Shown here piece after piece: positions 52,496 to 59,448 of a stretch of 64,000 bases of DNA. The notes beneath the pieces were generated by a model. It was not told the origin of the DNA. It saw nothing but the letters and a program-made list of their open reading frames with translations, and ran no database searches. Source of the stretch: Actinomycetota bacterium. Its GTDB lineage: Bacteria > Actinomycetota > Thermoleophilia > Gaiellales > Gaiellaceae. The DNA is taken from positions 37,623-101,622 of the forward strand of contig WLID01000006.1 of assembly GCA_009702325.1 (NCBI GenBank), written 5' to 3'. The position numbers were made by a program, and so were the translations under genes. Positions within the stretch are counted from its first letter, which is position 1; every line of letters begins with the position of its first letter.

Positions 52496-53665
52496 GTGGA
52501 AGGCGAGCGGCTCTGGACGCGTGACCTCGTGTTCGTGCTTGCGGGCGTGTTTCTGCTTTTCACGAACACGACCGGGCTTGTGTCGGTGTTGCCGGTGGTT
52601 GCGGGCGAGAGTGGTGGGTCGAGTGCGGCCGGTCTCGTAACAGGGTGCTTCTATTTCCCCGCGGTCGCGACACAGCTGCAGATGCCGTGGGTGATGAATC
52701 GCGTTCGCGCGCGATGGGTGCTCGTGGCGGCGTTTTCGCTGCTGGGTCTTCCGTGCGTGTTCTATGCGATCGCGCCGGGGAGTCTCGCGCTGGTGCTTGC
52801 GACCACCGCGGTGCGCGGCATCGGCTTTGGCATTGCGACCGTTGCGGTCGGGACGCTCGCGGCCCAGCTCGCCCCGCCTGCGCGCCGCGGCACGGTGCTC
52901 GGCGTGTCGGGTCTGCTCGCCGGAATCCCGCCTGTCTTTGCTCCGGCGACGGGTCTCTGGCTCCTCGATGGGGTTGGCGCGAAGGCAGCGTTCCTTGCCG
53001 CGGGTGCGGTGGGTGTTGTGGGCGCGGTGCTGTCGCTTGCGCTCCATTCGCGTCCGGCTGCGGGCCGACCTCGACCCGAGGGGCTGCTGCGCGCGATCGT
53101 TGGGCCGGCGCTCAGATGGCCGTTTTCGTGGTTTCTCATCGTTAGCCTGACGCGCGGCGCGGCCGTGAGCTTCGTCCCGCTGTGGTTGATCCATGGCGGG
53201 TGGGCGTCGGCGTCGACCTACCTGCTCGTCTTCGGGACGTTGGCGTACCTCGCGCGGTGGGGTGGCGGCCGGCTTGTCGATCGGTACGGCGCGCGCCGCC
53301 TTGTTGTTCCTGGCGCGGTTTCGTCGCTCGCGGGGCTTGTGTTGCTCGCGTCAGGCAACCACGCGGGCGGGGCGGTCGTTGCGGCGGGGCTGCTCTTCGG
53401 GTTGGGTTACGGGCTGCTTGCGACGTCGTCGCAGCTCGACATGCTTTCGCGGTGGTCGACCGATTCGTTTTCGGTTCCGACAACAGCTTGGAATATCGCG
53501 ATCGATTTCGGTGTCGGCCTTGGCGGCGTCTTCATCGGTCTTGTTGCGAGCATCGGCGGGTACTCGGCTGCGTTCTGGGTGCTGCCGGTTGCGATGGCGT
53601 TCGTGCTCGCATTGATCCTGCTGGAGCCGCACCCCGATCGGACGGGCGCCGAAGCGAAGGGATGA
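52496..53665 (+). CDS. Major facilitator superfamily transporter
   Basis: 389 aa with about twelve hydrophobic helices. The loop after helix two has NRVRARWVLV, and a second-half counterpart is RLVDRYGARRLVV, a clear MFS loop 8-9 motif. Helix-rich GGVFIGLVASIGGYSAAFWVL-like segments end the protein. Start GTG 52496 puts a short cytoplasmic tail before helix one; 38 further open codons upstream are unlike a transporter. Cargo unknown; no neighbouring pathway gives a hint. Confidence 0.87.
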   Translation: MEGERLWTRDLVFVLAGVFLLFTNTTGLVSVLPVVAGESGGSSAAGLVTGCFYFPAVATQLQMPWVMNRVRARWVLVAAFSLLGLPCVFYAIAPGSLALVLATTAVRGIGFGIATVAVGTLAAQLAPPARRGTVLGVSGLLAGIPPVFAPATGLWLLDGVGAKAAFLAAGAVGVVGAVLSLALHSRPAAGRPRPEGLLRAIVGPALRWPFSWFLIVSLTRGAAVSFVPLWLIHGGWASASTYLLVFGTLAYLARWGGGRLVDRYGARRLVVPGAVSSLAGLVLLASGNHAGGAVVAAGLLFGLGYGLLATSSQLDMLSRWSTDSFSVPTTAWNIAIDFGVGLGGVFIGLVASIGGYSAAFWVLPVAMAFVLALILLEPHPDRTGAEAKG

Positions 53666-53687
53666 CGGAGCCCGCCGATCGCTGAAC

Positions 53688-53693
53688 TACGGT
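53688..53693 (+). promoter_or_regulatory. -10 box TACGGT for the CapA-family gene
   Basis: TACGGT ends six bases before ATG 53700, no Shine-Dalgarno site: the leaderless pattern. Confidence 0.45.
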
Positions 53694-53699
53694 GCCGGG

Positions 53700-55016
53700 A
53701 TGGACGAGGTTCCTGAGAGCGGCGCGAGTCCCGAGCCGCCATCGAAGCCGTTGCCGTGGCGGGCGGTTGCCCTTGCGGGGCTGCTTATCGTTGGAGGTGC
53801 CGTTGCTCTGGTTCTCGCGGAGCGGAGCACCCATCATCCCGCGGCGCCCGCGGGGCGGTCGGCCAAGACGTTCGCGCGTACGCCTGTTTCGGTGCGGATT
53901 TCGTCGACGCTTCCGGACTGGCTCGCACCGGGCGCGCCGATCGTTGTCACGGGTTGGACGTCGCCGAACGTGCGCGTTGCTCTGGTTCTTGCGGGGCGGC
54001 GTGTCGGAGTCGTTCGCGCTGGGTCGCGCGGCCGTTTTGTGCTCGCGGGCGTGACGGGGCGTTCGGGAAATGCCGACGTCCTTGTGCGCGCTGGCGGCCG
54101 GGACTTCCCGGTGGGGAAGCTCGTCGTGCGTCCAATCCGGATCGCAGCAGTCGGTGATGTGACGCCCGGTGAAGGGGTGAGCGATGCGGTGACGTCAGGT
54201 TCGCGTGCGGCGAGCTACGCGTGGGCGGGTGTCGGCCGGCTGCTTCGGAGTGCCGATATTGCGACGGCGAACTTGGAGGGGGCGATCGCCGCGAAGGGGG
54301 ATCCCGTGCCAAACAAGGAGTACCACTTCCGTGGAAGCCAGAAGTTTCTGCGTGGTTCGGTGACGGCGGGCGGCTTGGATGTCGTGACGGTGGCGAATAA
54401 CCACAGTCTTGATTTTGGGCGGCCGGGGCTGCTCGCCACGCTCCGTGCTGTTCGGGCTGTGCATCTCCGGTCAGTTGGCGGCGGTGCGAATTTGGCGCAG
54501 GCACGCCGCCCAGTCGTGCTGGTTGTGGGCGGGTTGCGTGTTGCGCTGCTTGGGTATTCCGACATTCGCCCGGCGGGCTTCGACGCGGGCCCGAGTTCGC
54601 CGGGCGCGACGCCTGCTGAGCCGTCACTGATTGAGGCTGACGTGGCGCGTGCGCGGAAGCACGCCGATGTGGTGGTGGTGTGGTTCCACTGGGGTGTTGA
54701 GCGGGCGGTGATCCCTGATGCGCGGCAGCGGCTGTTTGCGAAGACGGCGTTGGCGGCGGGGGCGTCGCTCGTGCTTGGCGCCCACCCGCATGTTCTTCAG
54801 CCTCTGCAGCGCAAAGGGCACACGCTTGTTGCGTGGAGTCTTGGCAACTTCGTGTTCCCGTCGGGTGGAGCGTCAACCCGCACGGGGGTGCTGCTTGTCG
54901 GCCTTGATGCGCGTGGCGTGTCGGGAGCGAAGCTCGTCCCCGCAACGATTCACGGGTATCGCCCGGTGCTCAACCAGCCGGTCAAGCTCGAGCGGGCGTG
55001 GGCGTTCGCAAAATGA
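53700..55016 (+). CDS. CapA-family membrane-anchored metallophosphoesterase-like protein
   Basis: 438 aa. One N-terminal membrane helix (about 21-41) anchors an outer domain; a beta-rich region (about 60-140) precedes the CapA/PgsA calcineurin-like fold. Metal-site blocks are AAVGDVTPGEG, ATANLEGAI, VANNHSLDFG, WFHWGVE, GAHPHVLQPL and WSLGNFVFP, all intact. CapA proteins take part in poly-gamma-glutamate or capsule synthesis, but this family is broad. Followed by REP-like repeats and tRNA-Lys. Confidence 0.88.
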   Translation: MDEVPESGASPEPPSKPLPWRAVALAGLLIVGGAVALVLAERSTHHPAAPAGRSAKTFARTPVSVRISSTLPDWLAPGAPIVVTGWTSPNVRVALVLAGRRVGVVRAGSRGRFVLAGVTGRSGNADVLVRAGGRDFPVGKLVVRPIRIAAVGDVTPGEGVSDAVTSGSRAASYAWAGVGRLLRSADIATANLEGAIAAKGDPVPNKEYHFRGSQKFLRGSVTAGGLDVVTVANNHSLDFGRPGLLATLRAVRAVHLRSVGGGANLAQARRPVVLVVGGLRVALLGYSDIRPAGFDAGPSSPGATPAEPSLIEADVARARKHADVVVVWFHWGVERAVIPDARQRLFAKTALAAGASLVLGAHPHVLQPLQRKGHTLVAWSLGNFVFPSGGASTRTGVLLVGLDARGVSGAKLVPATIHGYRPVLNQPVKLERAWAFAK

Positions 55017-55051
55017 TCCAAAGATGTTTCAGATTGCCCTTGACAGAAAAA

Positions 55052-55119
55052 GGTGTCTGACACCGCCGGTGAGAAACCCGTGTCGCAGCGCCATTTTCCA
55101 CCTTCCGGTGTCTGACACC
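55052..55119. repeat. Pair of GGTGTCTGACACC palindromes (REP-like)
   Basis: Copies at 55052-55064 and 55107-55119 are identical; the second sits in the longer CCGGTGTCTGACACCGG. The 42 bases between include AAACCCGTGTCG and the flanks AAAAAGG and GGGGTT, so the two hairpins may form a terminator-like structure after the CapA gene. The same core is found at 6509-6626. Confidence 0.7.
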
Positions 55120-55186
55120 GGGGTTTGCGGCACCGCTGGCCGACGTCGCCAGTCGGCGCGCCTGCGCCAAGAGCGACACGTCTAAA

Positions 55187-55259
55187 TGGGCCGGGTGCGG
55201 CTCGAACGCACGACCTTGGGATTAAAAGTCCCCTGCTCTGCCAACTGAGCTACCGGCCC
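55187..55259 (-). tRNA. tRNA-Lys (anticodon UUU)
   Basis: 73-nt cloverleaf on the minus strand: acceptor GGGCCGG pairs with CCGGCCC, D-loop AGCTCAGTTGGCAGAGC, anticodon arm GGGGACTTTTAATCCCA-like with UUU in the loop, T-arm GTGCGTTCGAGCCGCAC. Discriminator A; CCA not encoded. Confidence 0.95.
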
Positions 55260-55320
55260 TCGCGCGACAAGGGTACGTCGCGGACATCGGCACGGTAGTC
55301 GAAGGGGCAATACTGAAGTC

Positions 55321-55551
55321 ATGGGTAAGGGGTACGCAGAAGGGTCCGCCGTCGAGGAACGGCTCGCGGCGCTTGAACGGGGCGACGATCCGTTGAAGCC
55401 GCTCGACATGGGGCGCGCTGCCGTGTTCGGTTCCACCGAAGCGAACCCGGAGCGTCACTTCATCGGGTGGGCCGACGAGGTCGATGCCGACGCACTGTTT
55501 GCCGCCGGCGAGGCCTGGGGCATCCAGGTTGTCCGGCGCGGATCGCGCTAG
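55321..55551 (+). CDS. Small hypothetical protein
   Basis: 76 aa, acidic in the middle (EERLAALERGDDP, EANPERHFIGWADEVDADALF), no membrane helix or known motif. AATACT six bases before ATG could be a leaderless -10. Codon use is like that of neighbouring genes. Its stop overlaps the convergent GNAT gene by four bases. I do not recognise it. Confidence 0.55.
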   Translation: MGKGYAEGSAVEERLAALERGDDPLKPLDMGRAAVFGSTEANPERHFIGWADEVDADALFAAGEAWGIQVVRRGSR

Positions 55552-56459
55552 AGCTTCAGCACCCACAAGGTTTCGGTTCGATCCGGAGCGAACCCAAGGC
55601 TCTCGTACAACGCGATCGCCCCGGTCGGATTCGAGCTGTCGACCTTCAAGCCGACTCGCGTGATTCCTCGCGTGGCTAGCTCGCGGAGGCCGTGCATGGC
55701 AAGCGCGCGGCCGAGACCGCTGCCGCGCTCATGCGCATCGACGGCGAGATCCTTAAGCCACCCCGACGACCACCACAGCGAGCAGCCGACGAGCGTTCCG
55801 TCGCGCTCAGCAAGAAACCATGCCGTTGGATCGAACTCAGGGTCGCCTGTCATCCACGCCACCCAATCGGAGTGGGCGACCGCGACGTACTCCTCATCCC
55901 AGGTTGCGTAGGCGCGATCAAGGAGCTCGTGCACAGCCAGCGCATCCTCCGGGCGGTACGTTCGAACACTGACCCCCGTCGGCCAGGTGGGGGCTGGGAG
56001 CGAGGCGTCGACGCCAACCCACATCCGGACGACCGCACGCTGCCGCTCAAAGCCGAACGCTTCGACCGCAGCTTCGGTGGCGTGATCGTGTCGCGACACA
56101 ACGAGCTGCAACGCCTCGTCGCCACGCTCGGCAGCCCGCACACGTGCAGCCTCAAGCAGCAAGGAGCCCGACGCGGCGTCGCCCGCAGCCAGGGTCAGCG
56201 CGCCTGCGGCGCCGAGCGCCGCATACCCGCTCAGCGCACCGCCGTGCGATGTTGCCCAGCTGTCGCGGGTCACGTCGAAGGCTGGAAGATCCCACGCGAC
56301 GCGAACGACTCGCGCGTCGATCTCTGCAACGCCGTACACGCGACGCGAGTGGTCGATGAGGAACGTCGCAACGGCCTCGAAATCGTCTGGATGTAGATGG
56401 CGCAGCGTCACACGCCGATTGTCGCGGAGAGACGAGCCTCGCTGCACGGGGGCTCTCAT
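55548..56459 (-). CDS. GNAT-family N-acetyltransferase with two GNAT-like halves
   Basis: 303 aa from ATG 56459. The C-terminal half (about 160-303) has the acetyl-CoA loop in LAVDAHERGSGLGRALAMHGL and ends with NPTGAIALYESLGFAP, the classic GNAT tail. The N-terminal half (about 15-150) looks like a degenerate second GNAT (LRHLHPDDFEAVATF, AVEAFGFERQR). This double architecture recalls mycothiol synthase (MshD), but that identity is only a possibility. GTG 56411 is an alternative start. Confidence 0.82.
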   Translation of the reverse strand: MRAPVQRGSSLRDNRRVTLRHLHPDDFEAVATFLIDHSRRVYGVAEIDARVVRVAWDLPAFDVTRDSWATSHGGALSGYAALGAAGALTLAAGDAASGSLLLEAARVRAAERGDEALQLVVSRHDHATEAAVEAFGFERQRAVVRMWVGVDASLPAPTWPTGVSVRTYRPEDALAVHELLDRAYATWDEEYVAVAHSDWVAWMTGDPEFDPTAWFLAERDGTLVGCSLWWSSGWLKDLAVDAHERGSGLGRALAMHGLRELATRGITRVGLKVDSSNPTGAIALYESLGFAPDRTETLWVLKL

Positions 56460-56526
56460 CAACCTCTAACGCGGCAGCCGTAGGTTGACGCTCGCCTCTC
56501 CCAATCACCACTCACAGGAGTTCTCG

Positions 56527-56559
56527 ATGTCCCACACGAAGATCACGGTTCGCGCATGA
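56527..56559 (+). CDS. 10-residue mini-ORF coupled to the membrane protein gene
   Basis: MSHTKITVRA, with CAGGAG six bases ahead of its ATG, the only good ribosome site in the area. Its TGA overlaps the ATG of the next gene (ATGA at 56556-56559). This would load ribosomes onto a gene that lacks its own site, or serve as a regulatory upstream ORF. Not too short to be translated, but no proof that it is. Confidence 0.5.
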   Translation: MSHTKITVRA

Positions 56560-56957
56560 GCGGGCTCGTTCGAATCGCCCGCGTGCTGCACCCGCTTGCC
56601 GCCCTTGGCGTCTTGCTTGTCGTCGCCATTCAGGTCTATCTCATCTCGAAAGTGATGTTTGGCGACGCCAACGCGCTGTCGACCCATAAGTCGATGGGCG
56701 ACCTCGCGCCACCGGTCGAGTTCCTCGTGTTCGTGACGGCGGCGGTTGGATATTGGCGCAATTGGCACCGCATCGGCCTTGCCGCGCTACTGCTGCTCAC
56801 CGGCTTCTTCCAGATCTCGTTTGCAGAGAACTTGGGGAACACCCCGGGGACGCACGCGCTTCACGGCATGCTCGCGATCGTGGTCGTCGTGATCGCGGGG
56901 CAGATTGCTCGCGACGGTTGGCGCTCCGCAATGGGCGCCCGAACCACCGCCGCCTAA
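56556..56957 (+). CDS. DUF6220-like four-helix membrane protein
   Basis: 133 aa with four hydrophobic helices (about 13-31, 51-68, 73-88, 103-118). Histidines lie at helix ends (HPLAALG, STHKSMGD, THALHGML), a pattern seen in DUF6220 and in haem- or copper-handling membrane proteins, but no function is known. ATG 56556 overlaps the 10-codon mini-ORF and has no ribosome site of its own. Confidence 0.8.
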   Translation: MSGLVRIARVLHPLAALGVLLVVAIQVYLISKVMFGDANALSTHKSMGDLAPPVEFLVFVTAAVGYWRNWHRIGLAALLLLTGFFQISFAENLGNTPGTHALHGMLAIVVVVIAGQIARDGWRSAMGARTTAA

Positions 56958-57003
56958 CCACACCTCCGGCCCGAGACGGTGGGGGACGCTACGCTCTCAG
57001 CGC

Positions 57004-57076
<73 letters not shown>

Positions 57077-57139
57077 TTCCTTTCAAGCTTGCGGAGTTGA
57101 CGTCGATAGCGACGTCCTTCGCTGTGCAAGGTGTGGCAA

Positions 57140-57160
57140 GACGCGCCGGCCGGTCGCGTC
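57140..57160. repeat. 6-bp inverted repeat with self-complementary centre
   Basis: GACGCG (57140-57145) and CGCGTC (57155-57160) around CCGGCCGGT, downstream of the cysteine-peptide gene on the minus strand and 64 bp after tRNA-Glu on the plus strand. No U-run, so a terminator role is weak. Confidence 0.35.
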
Positions 57161-57173
57161 TCGCTCGCTGCAG

Positions 57174-57227
57174 CTAGCAGCAGTTGCCGCCCTTGCAGCA
57201 GTCGCATTCACATCGCTTCGCGTCCAT
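57174..57227 (-). CDS. 17-residue six-cysteine peptide (metallothionein-like) of the arsenic island
   Basis: MDAKRCECDCCKGGNCC, six cysteines of 17 residues, arranged C-x-C-x-C-C-x4-C-C. A near-perfect ribosome site AAGGGAGG ends four bases before its ATG; such sites are rare in this window. It diverges from the ArsR gene at 57289, with an ArsR-type palindrome between them, so arsenite or another soft metal probably induces it. Too short for standard gene calling. Binding of As(III), Zn or Cd through thiolates is inference from composition. Confidence 0.68.
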   Translation of the reverse strand: MDAKRCECDCCKGGNCC

Positions 57228-57238
57228 CAAGCCTCCCT

Positions 57239-57258
57239 TCATCGATAGATGTCGATAA
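57239..57258. promoter_or_regulatory. ArsR-type operator A
   Basis: TCATCGA-N6-TCGATAA (core ATCGA-N6-TCGAT, 57241-57256) sits between the cysteine peptide and arsR1. It matches the two sites upstream of arsC and arsR2 in spacing and core sequence. Confidence 0.65.
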
Positions 57259-57271
57259 AGACGCTAGCCGC

Positions 57272-57277
57272 TATATT
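57272..57277 (+). promoter_or_regulatory. -10 box TATATT for arsR1
   Basis: TATATT ends 11 bases before ATG 57289; no Shine-Dalgarno. Operator A lies just upstream, in position to block polymerase. On the other strand TTGACG (57288-57283) and TAGCGT, 17 bases apart, could serve the cysteine peptide. Confidence 0.5.
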
Positions 57278-57288
57278 GATGTGCGTCA

Positions 57289-57609
57289 ATGAAGGAGCTC
57301 CCCGTCATCCAGGTGCTCTGTTGCCGCCCCGGCGAGGCGACGATGGCCCCGGAAGCGGCCGCAGGGCTTGCGCTCACCTTCAAGGCGCTCGGTGACCCCA
57401 CCCGGGTCGCGATCGTCAACCGCCTCGCCGCCGGCGAGTGTTGCGTCTGCGACCTCACGGAGGCCTTTGACCTCTCGCAGCCGACCGTCAGTCACCACCT
57501 GAAACTGCTCCGCGACGCGGGACTCGTTGAGAGCGAACGCCGCGGAACGTGGAGCTACTACCGATTGATCCCCGAGGCGATCGCTCGGCTCCGCGCAGCG
57601 CTCGCTTAG
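57289..57609 (+). CDS. ArsR-family metalloregulatory repressor 1
   Basis: 106-aa winged-helix repressor (LSQPTVSHHLKLLRDAGLV recognition helix region). Cysteines: C11-C12 near the N-terminus and C51, C52, C54 in GECCVCDL, the alpha-3 metal site of ArsR/CadC-type proteins, with an extra cysteine. As(III) or Sb(III) would release it from DNA. Divergent from the cysteine peptide, and its stop overlaps the convergent arsR2 by four bases. Confidence 0.9.
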   Translation: MKELPVIQVLCCRPGEATMAPEAAAGLALTFKALGDPTRVAIVNRLAAGECCVCDLTEAFDLSQPTVSHHLKLLRDAGLVESERRGTWSYYRLIPEAIARLRAALA

Positions 57610-57935
57610 GCGAGGAATGCCGCAAGCGCCCGAAGCTTCTCGGGCACGACACGAAAATGGGCCCAGCTGCCCCGCTGCTCGCGTTCGACGAGGCCAGCTT
57701 CAAGCAGCACCTTCAGATGGTGACTGATTGTCGGTTGGGTGAGTTCGAGCGGCTCGGTGAGGTGACACACGCAAGCATCGCCGCTTGGCTGGGCCTGAAT
57801 CAGGCTCAAGATGCGGAGTCGCGCTGGATCGGCCAGCACCTTAAGCGCACGGGCGAGCGCGTCGGCGTCCGCGGCGTCGAGCGGCTCGGCAAGCAGTGGC
57901 GGGCAGTCGGGCGGGAGGACGGTCAGCGGCTTCAT
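57606..57935 (-). CDS. ArsR-family metalloregulatory repressor 2
   Basis: 109 aa from ATG 57935 (GTG 57941 is two codons upstream). Recognition helix LTQPTISHHLKVLLEAGLV; metal cysteines C55 and C57 in GDACVCHL with C11 as possible third ligand. It is distinct in sequence from ArsR1 but shares the DNA-reading helix almost entirely (QPTxSHHLK), which fits their using the same operator. Divergent from arsC, with two operators between. Confidence 0.9.
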   Translation of the reverse strand: MKPLTVLPPDCPPLLAEPLDAADADALARALKVLADPARLRILSLIQAQPSGDACVCHLTEPLELTQPTISHHLKVLLEAGLVEREQRGSWAHFRVVPEKLRALAAFLA

Positions 57936-57957
57936 CTTCACATAGTTACACGCATCG

Positions 57958-57977
57958 ATATTGACAGCCGTCGATAT
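57958..57977. promoter_or_regulatory. ArsR-type operator B
   Basis: ATATTGA-N6-TCGATAT, one mismatch from a perfect repeat, about 17 bp upstream of the arsR2 start. Probably autoregulatory. Confidence 0.65.
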
Positions 57978-57993
57978 CTCGTCCACACTCGCG

Positions 57994-58013
57994 ATATCGA
58001 CCGTCATCGATAT
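57994..58013. promoter_or_regulatory. ArsR-type operator C
   Basis: Perfect ATATCGA-N6-TCGATAT, ending 13 bp before the arsC ATG and overlapping the expected promoter/leader; the ribosome site GAGGGAG (58015-58021) directly follows. Confidence 0.7.
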
Positions 58014-58026
58014 TGAGGGAGTGGGC

Positions 58027-58665
58027 ATGTCGCAGGCACTAGATCCAGTTACGCGCAACTTTGTTCGTCAGGCAGCAGACGGACTCAAGCGAGAGTTCGA
58101 AGGAATCTTCTCCGCCGAGACGATCGAGCGCTACATCGGCGAGTCGCTCGACATGCTCGGCGGCTCGCGGATCAACGTCTACGTCCCTGTTCTTGCTCAC
58201 CGGTTCGCGCGCGAGCGCCTCAAGGCTCTCGCCCAGTCACAGGACTTGATCGGGAAGGATCAGCCCGAAGTGCTGTTCGTATGCGTCCATAACGCGGGCC
58301 GAAGCCAGATGGCTGCCGGCCTGGTCGCTCTCCGGTCAGAGGGAAAGATTCACGTTCGTTCGGCCGGTAGCGCGCCGGCAGAGGAGGTCAACCCCGCAGT
58401 GATCGAGGCGATGGCCGAACTCCGGATCGACCTTGCGGAGGCCTTCCCGAAGCCGCTGACAGACGAAGTTGTGCGCGCTGCGGATGTCGTGATCACGATG
58501 GGTTGCGGGGACGCGTGCCCGATCTACCCGGGTAAGCGATACGAAGACTGGCAGCTCGACGATCCAGCCGGCCAGGGGGTCGACAGCGTTCGTGCGATTC
58601 GCGATGACATCGACCGTCGCGTCGTCGCTCTCGTTGGTGAACTGCTCGGCTCCGCGTCCGAATAG
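58027..58665 (+). CDS. arsC: Arsenate reductase, LMW-phosphatase fold with N-terminal three-helix domain
   Basis: 212 aa from ATG 58027, with ribosome site GAGGGAG. Residues 1-75 form a helical domain found in actinobacterial arsenate reductases; the phosphatase-like fold follows, with P-loop CVHNAGRS (C86-S93, CX5R) and the acid D179 in LDDPAGQ. Two further cysteines, C160 and C164 (TMGCGDACP), are in reach for thiol chemistry. Homologs reduce arsenate to arsenite with mycothiol/mycoredoxin. It precedes the aquaporin-like channel, so arsenite can leave the cell. Confidence 0.9.
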   Translation: MSQALDPVTRNFVRQAADGLKREFEGIFSAETIERYIGESLDMLGGSRINVYVPVLAHRFARERLKALAQSQDLIGKDQPEVLFVCVHNAGRSQMAAGLVALRSEGKIHVRSAGSAPAEEVNPAVIEAMAELRIDLAEAFPKPLTDEVVRAADVVITMGCGDACPIYPGKRYEDWQLDDPAGQGVDSVRAIRDDIDRRVVALVGELLGSASE

Positions 58666-58666
58666 T

Positions 58667-58672
58667 TAGGCT
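58667..58672 (+). promoter_or_regulatory. -10 box TAGGCT before the aquaporin-like gene
   Basis: TAGGCT right after the arsC stop ends seven bases before ATG 58680; no Shine-Dalgarno. Suggests an own leaderless start in addition to read-through from arsC. Confidence 0.4.
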
Positions 58673-58679
58673 CCCGCGG

Positions 58680-59339
58680 ATGCAGGCGCCCCTAATTCGT
58701 GCACTTCTTGCCGAAGTGATCGGCACGTTCGCCCTCATCTTCGCGGGCTGCGGGGCGATCATGGTTGACACCAAGACGCATGAGCTTGGGCACGTTGGTG
58801 TCTCGTTCACATTCGGGCTTGTGATCGCCGCGATGATCTACGCGGTCGGGCATGTGTCGGGTGCCCACTTCAACCCGGCAGTCACCTTCGCGTTCGCGTT
58901 GACGCGGCACTTCCCGTGGCCACGCGTGTTCGCATACTGGGGCGCTCAGCTGCTTGGGGCCGTCGTGGCAGCCGCTGTCCTTCGCGCGTCACTCGGGAAT
59001 GTCGCCTCGATCGGGGCAACCCTCCCGAGCGGGTCGCAGGGACAGGCGTTTCTCTTCGAAGTCGTGTTGAGCGCGTTCCTGATGTTCGTCGTTATGGCGG
59101 TCGCGACCGATACACGCGCGGTTGGTGAGGCCGCAGCAATCGCCGTTGGCGCAACGATCGCGTTCGACGCACTGTTCGGGGGGCCCGTCACCGGTGCCTC
59201 AATGAATCCGATCCGCTCACTCGGGCCGGCGATCGTCTCGACCAACTTCCACGCGATCTGGCTCTACATCCTGGCGCCGATTGGTGGGACATCGATCGGC
59301 GCGCTGGCCTATCAGGCTGTTCGCGGCGAACGCCGTTAG
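58680..59339 (+). CDS. MIP/aquaporin-family channel, probable arsenite exit channel
   Basis: 219 aa, six membrane helices and two half-helices. First pore motif is HFNPAVT (NPA 65-67); the second reads SMNPIRS, NPI in place of NPA. Neutral arsenite passes some aquaglyceroporins, and the arsR-aqpS-arsC arrangement of rhizobia uses one in place of an ArsB pump. The same logic is likely here, as no ArsB, Acr3 or ArsA is found in the window. Directly downstream of arsC. Confidence 0.88.
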   Translation: MQAPLIRALLAEVIGTFALIFAGCGAIMVDTKTHELGHVGVSFTFGLVIAAMIYAVGHVSGAHFNPAVTFAFALTRHFPWPRVFAYWGAQLLGAVVAAAVLRASLGNVASIGATLPSGSQGQAFLFEVVLSAFLMFVVMAVATDTRAVGEAAAIAVGATIAFDALFGGPVTGASMNPIRSLGPAIVSTNFHAIWLYILAPIGGTSIGALAYQAVRGERR

Positions 59340-59406
59340 CGCACGGCGTTTTACCTACTGCCATCCAAACCGTGGTACACCGTGTGTCACGGAAGGAGGG
59401 TTCCTA

Positions 59407-59448
59407 ATGCCGCATGAGCTTGATTGTGCAAGGATCTGTCGGCCATGA
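59407..59448 (+). CDS. 13-residue mini-ORF coupled to the response-regulator remnant
   Basis: MPHELDCARICRP, preceded at six bases by GGAAGGAGGG, one of the strongest ribosome sites in the window. Its TGA overlaps the ATG of the next gene (ATGA, 59445-59448), the same layout as the mini-ORF at 56527. It could be a translation-coupling leader or a sensing peptide; two cysteines are present. Confidence 0.5.
   Translation: MPHELDCARICRP

Noticed and set aside
55548..56459. Firm naming of the double GNAT protein as mycothiol synthase
   Set aside because: The two-GNAT layout and actinobacterial context fit, but the MshD-specific residues cannot be checked by eye.
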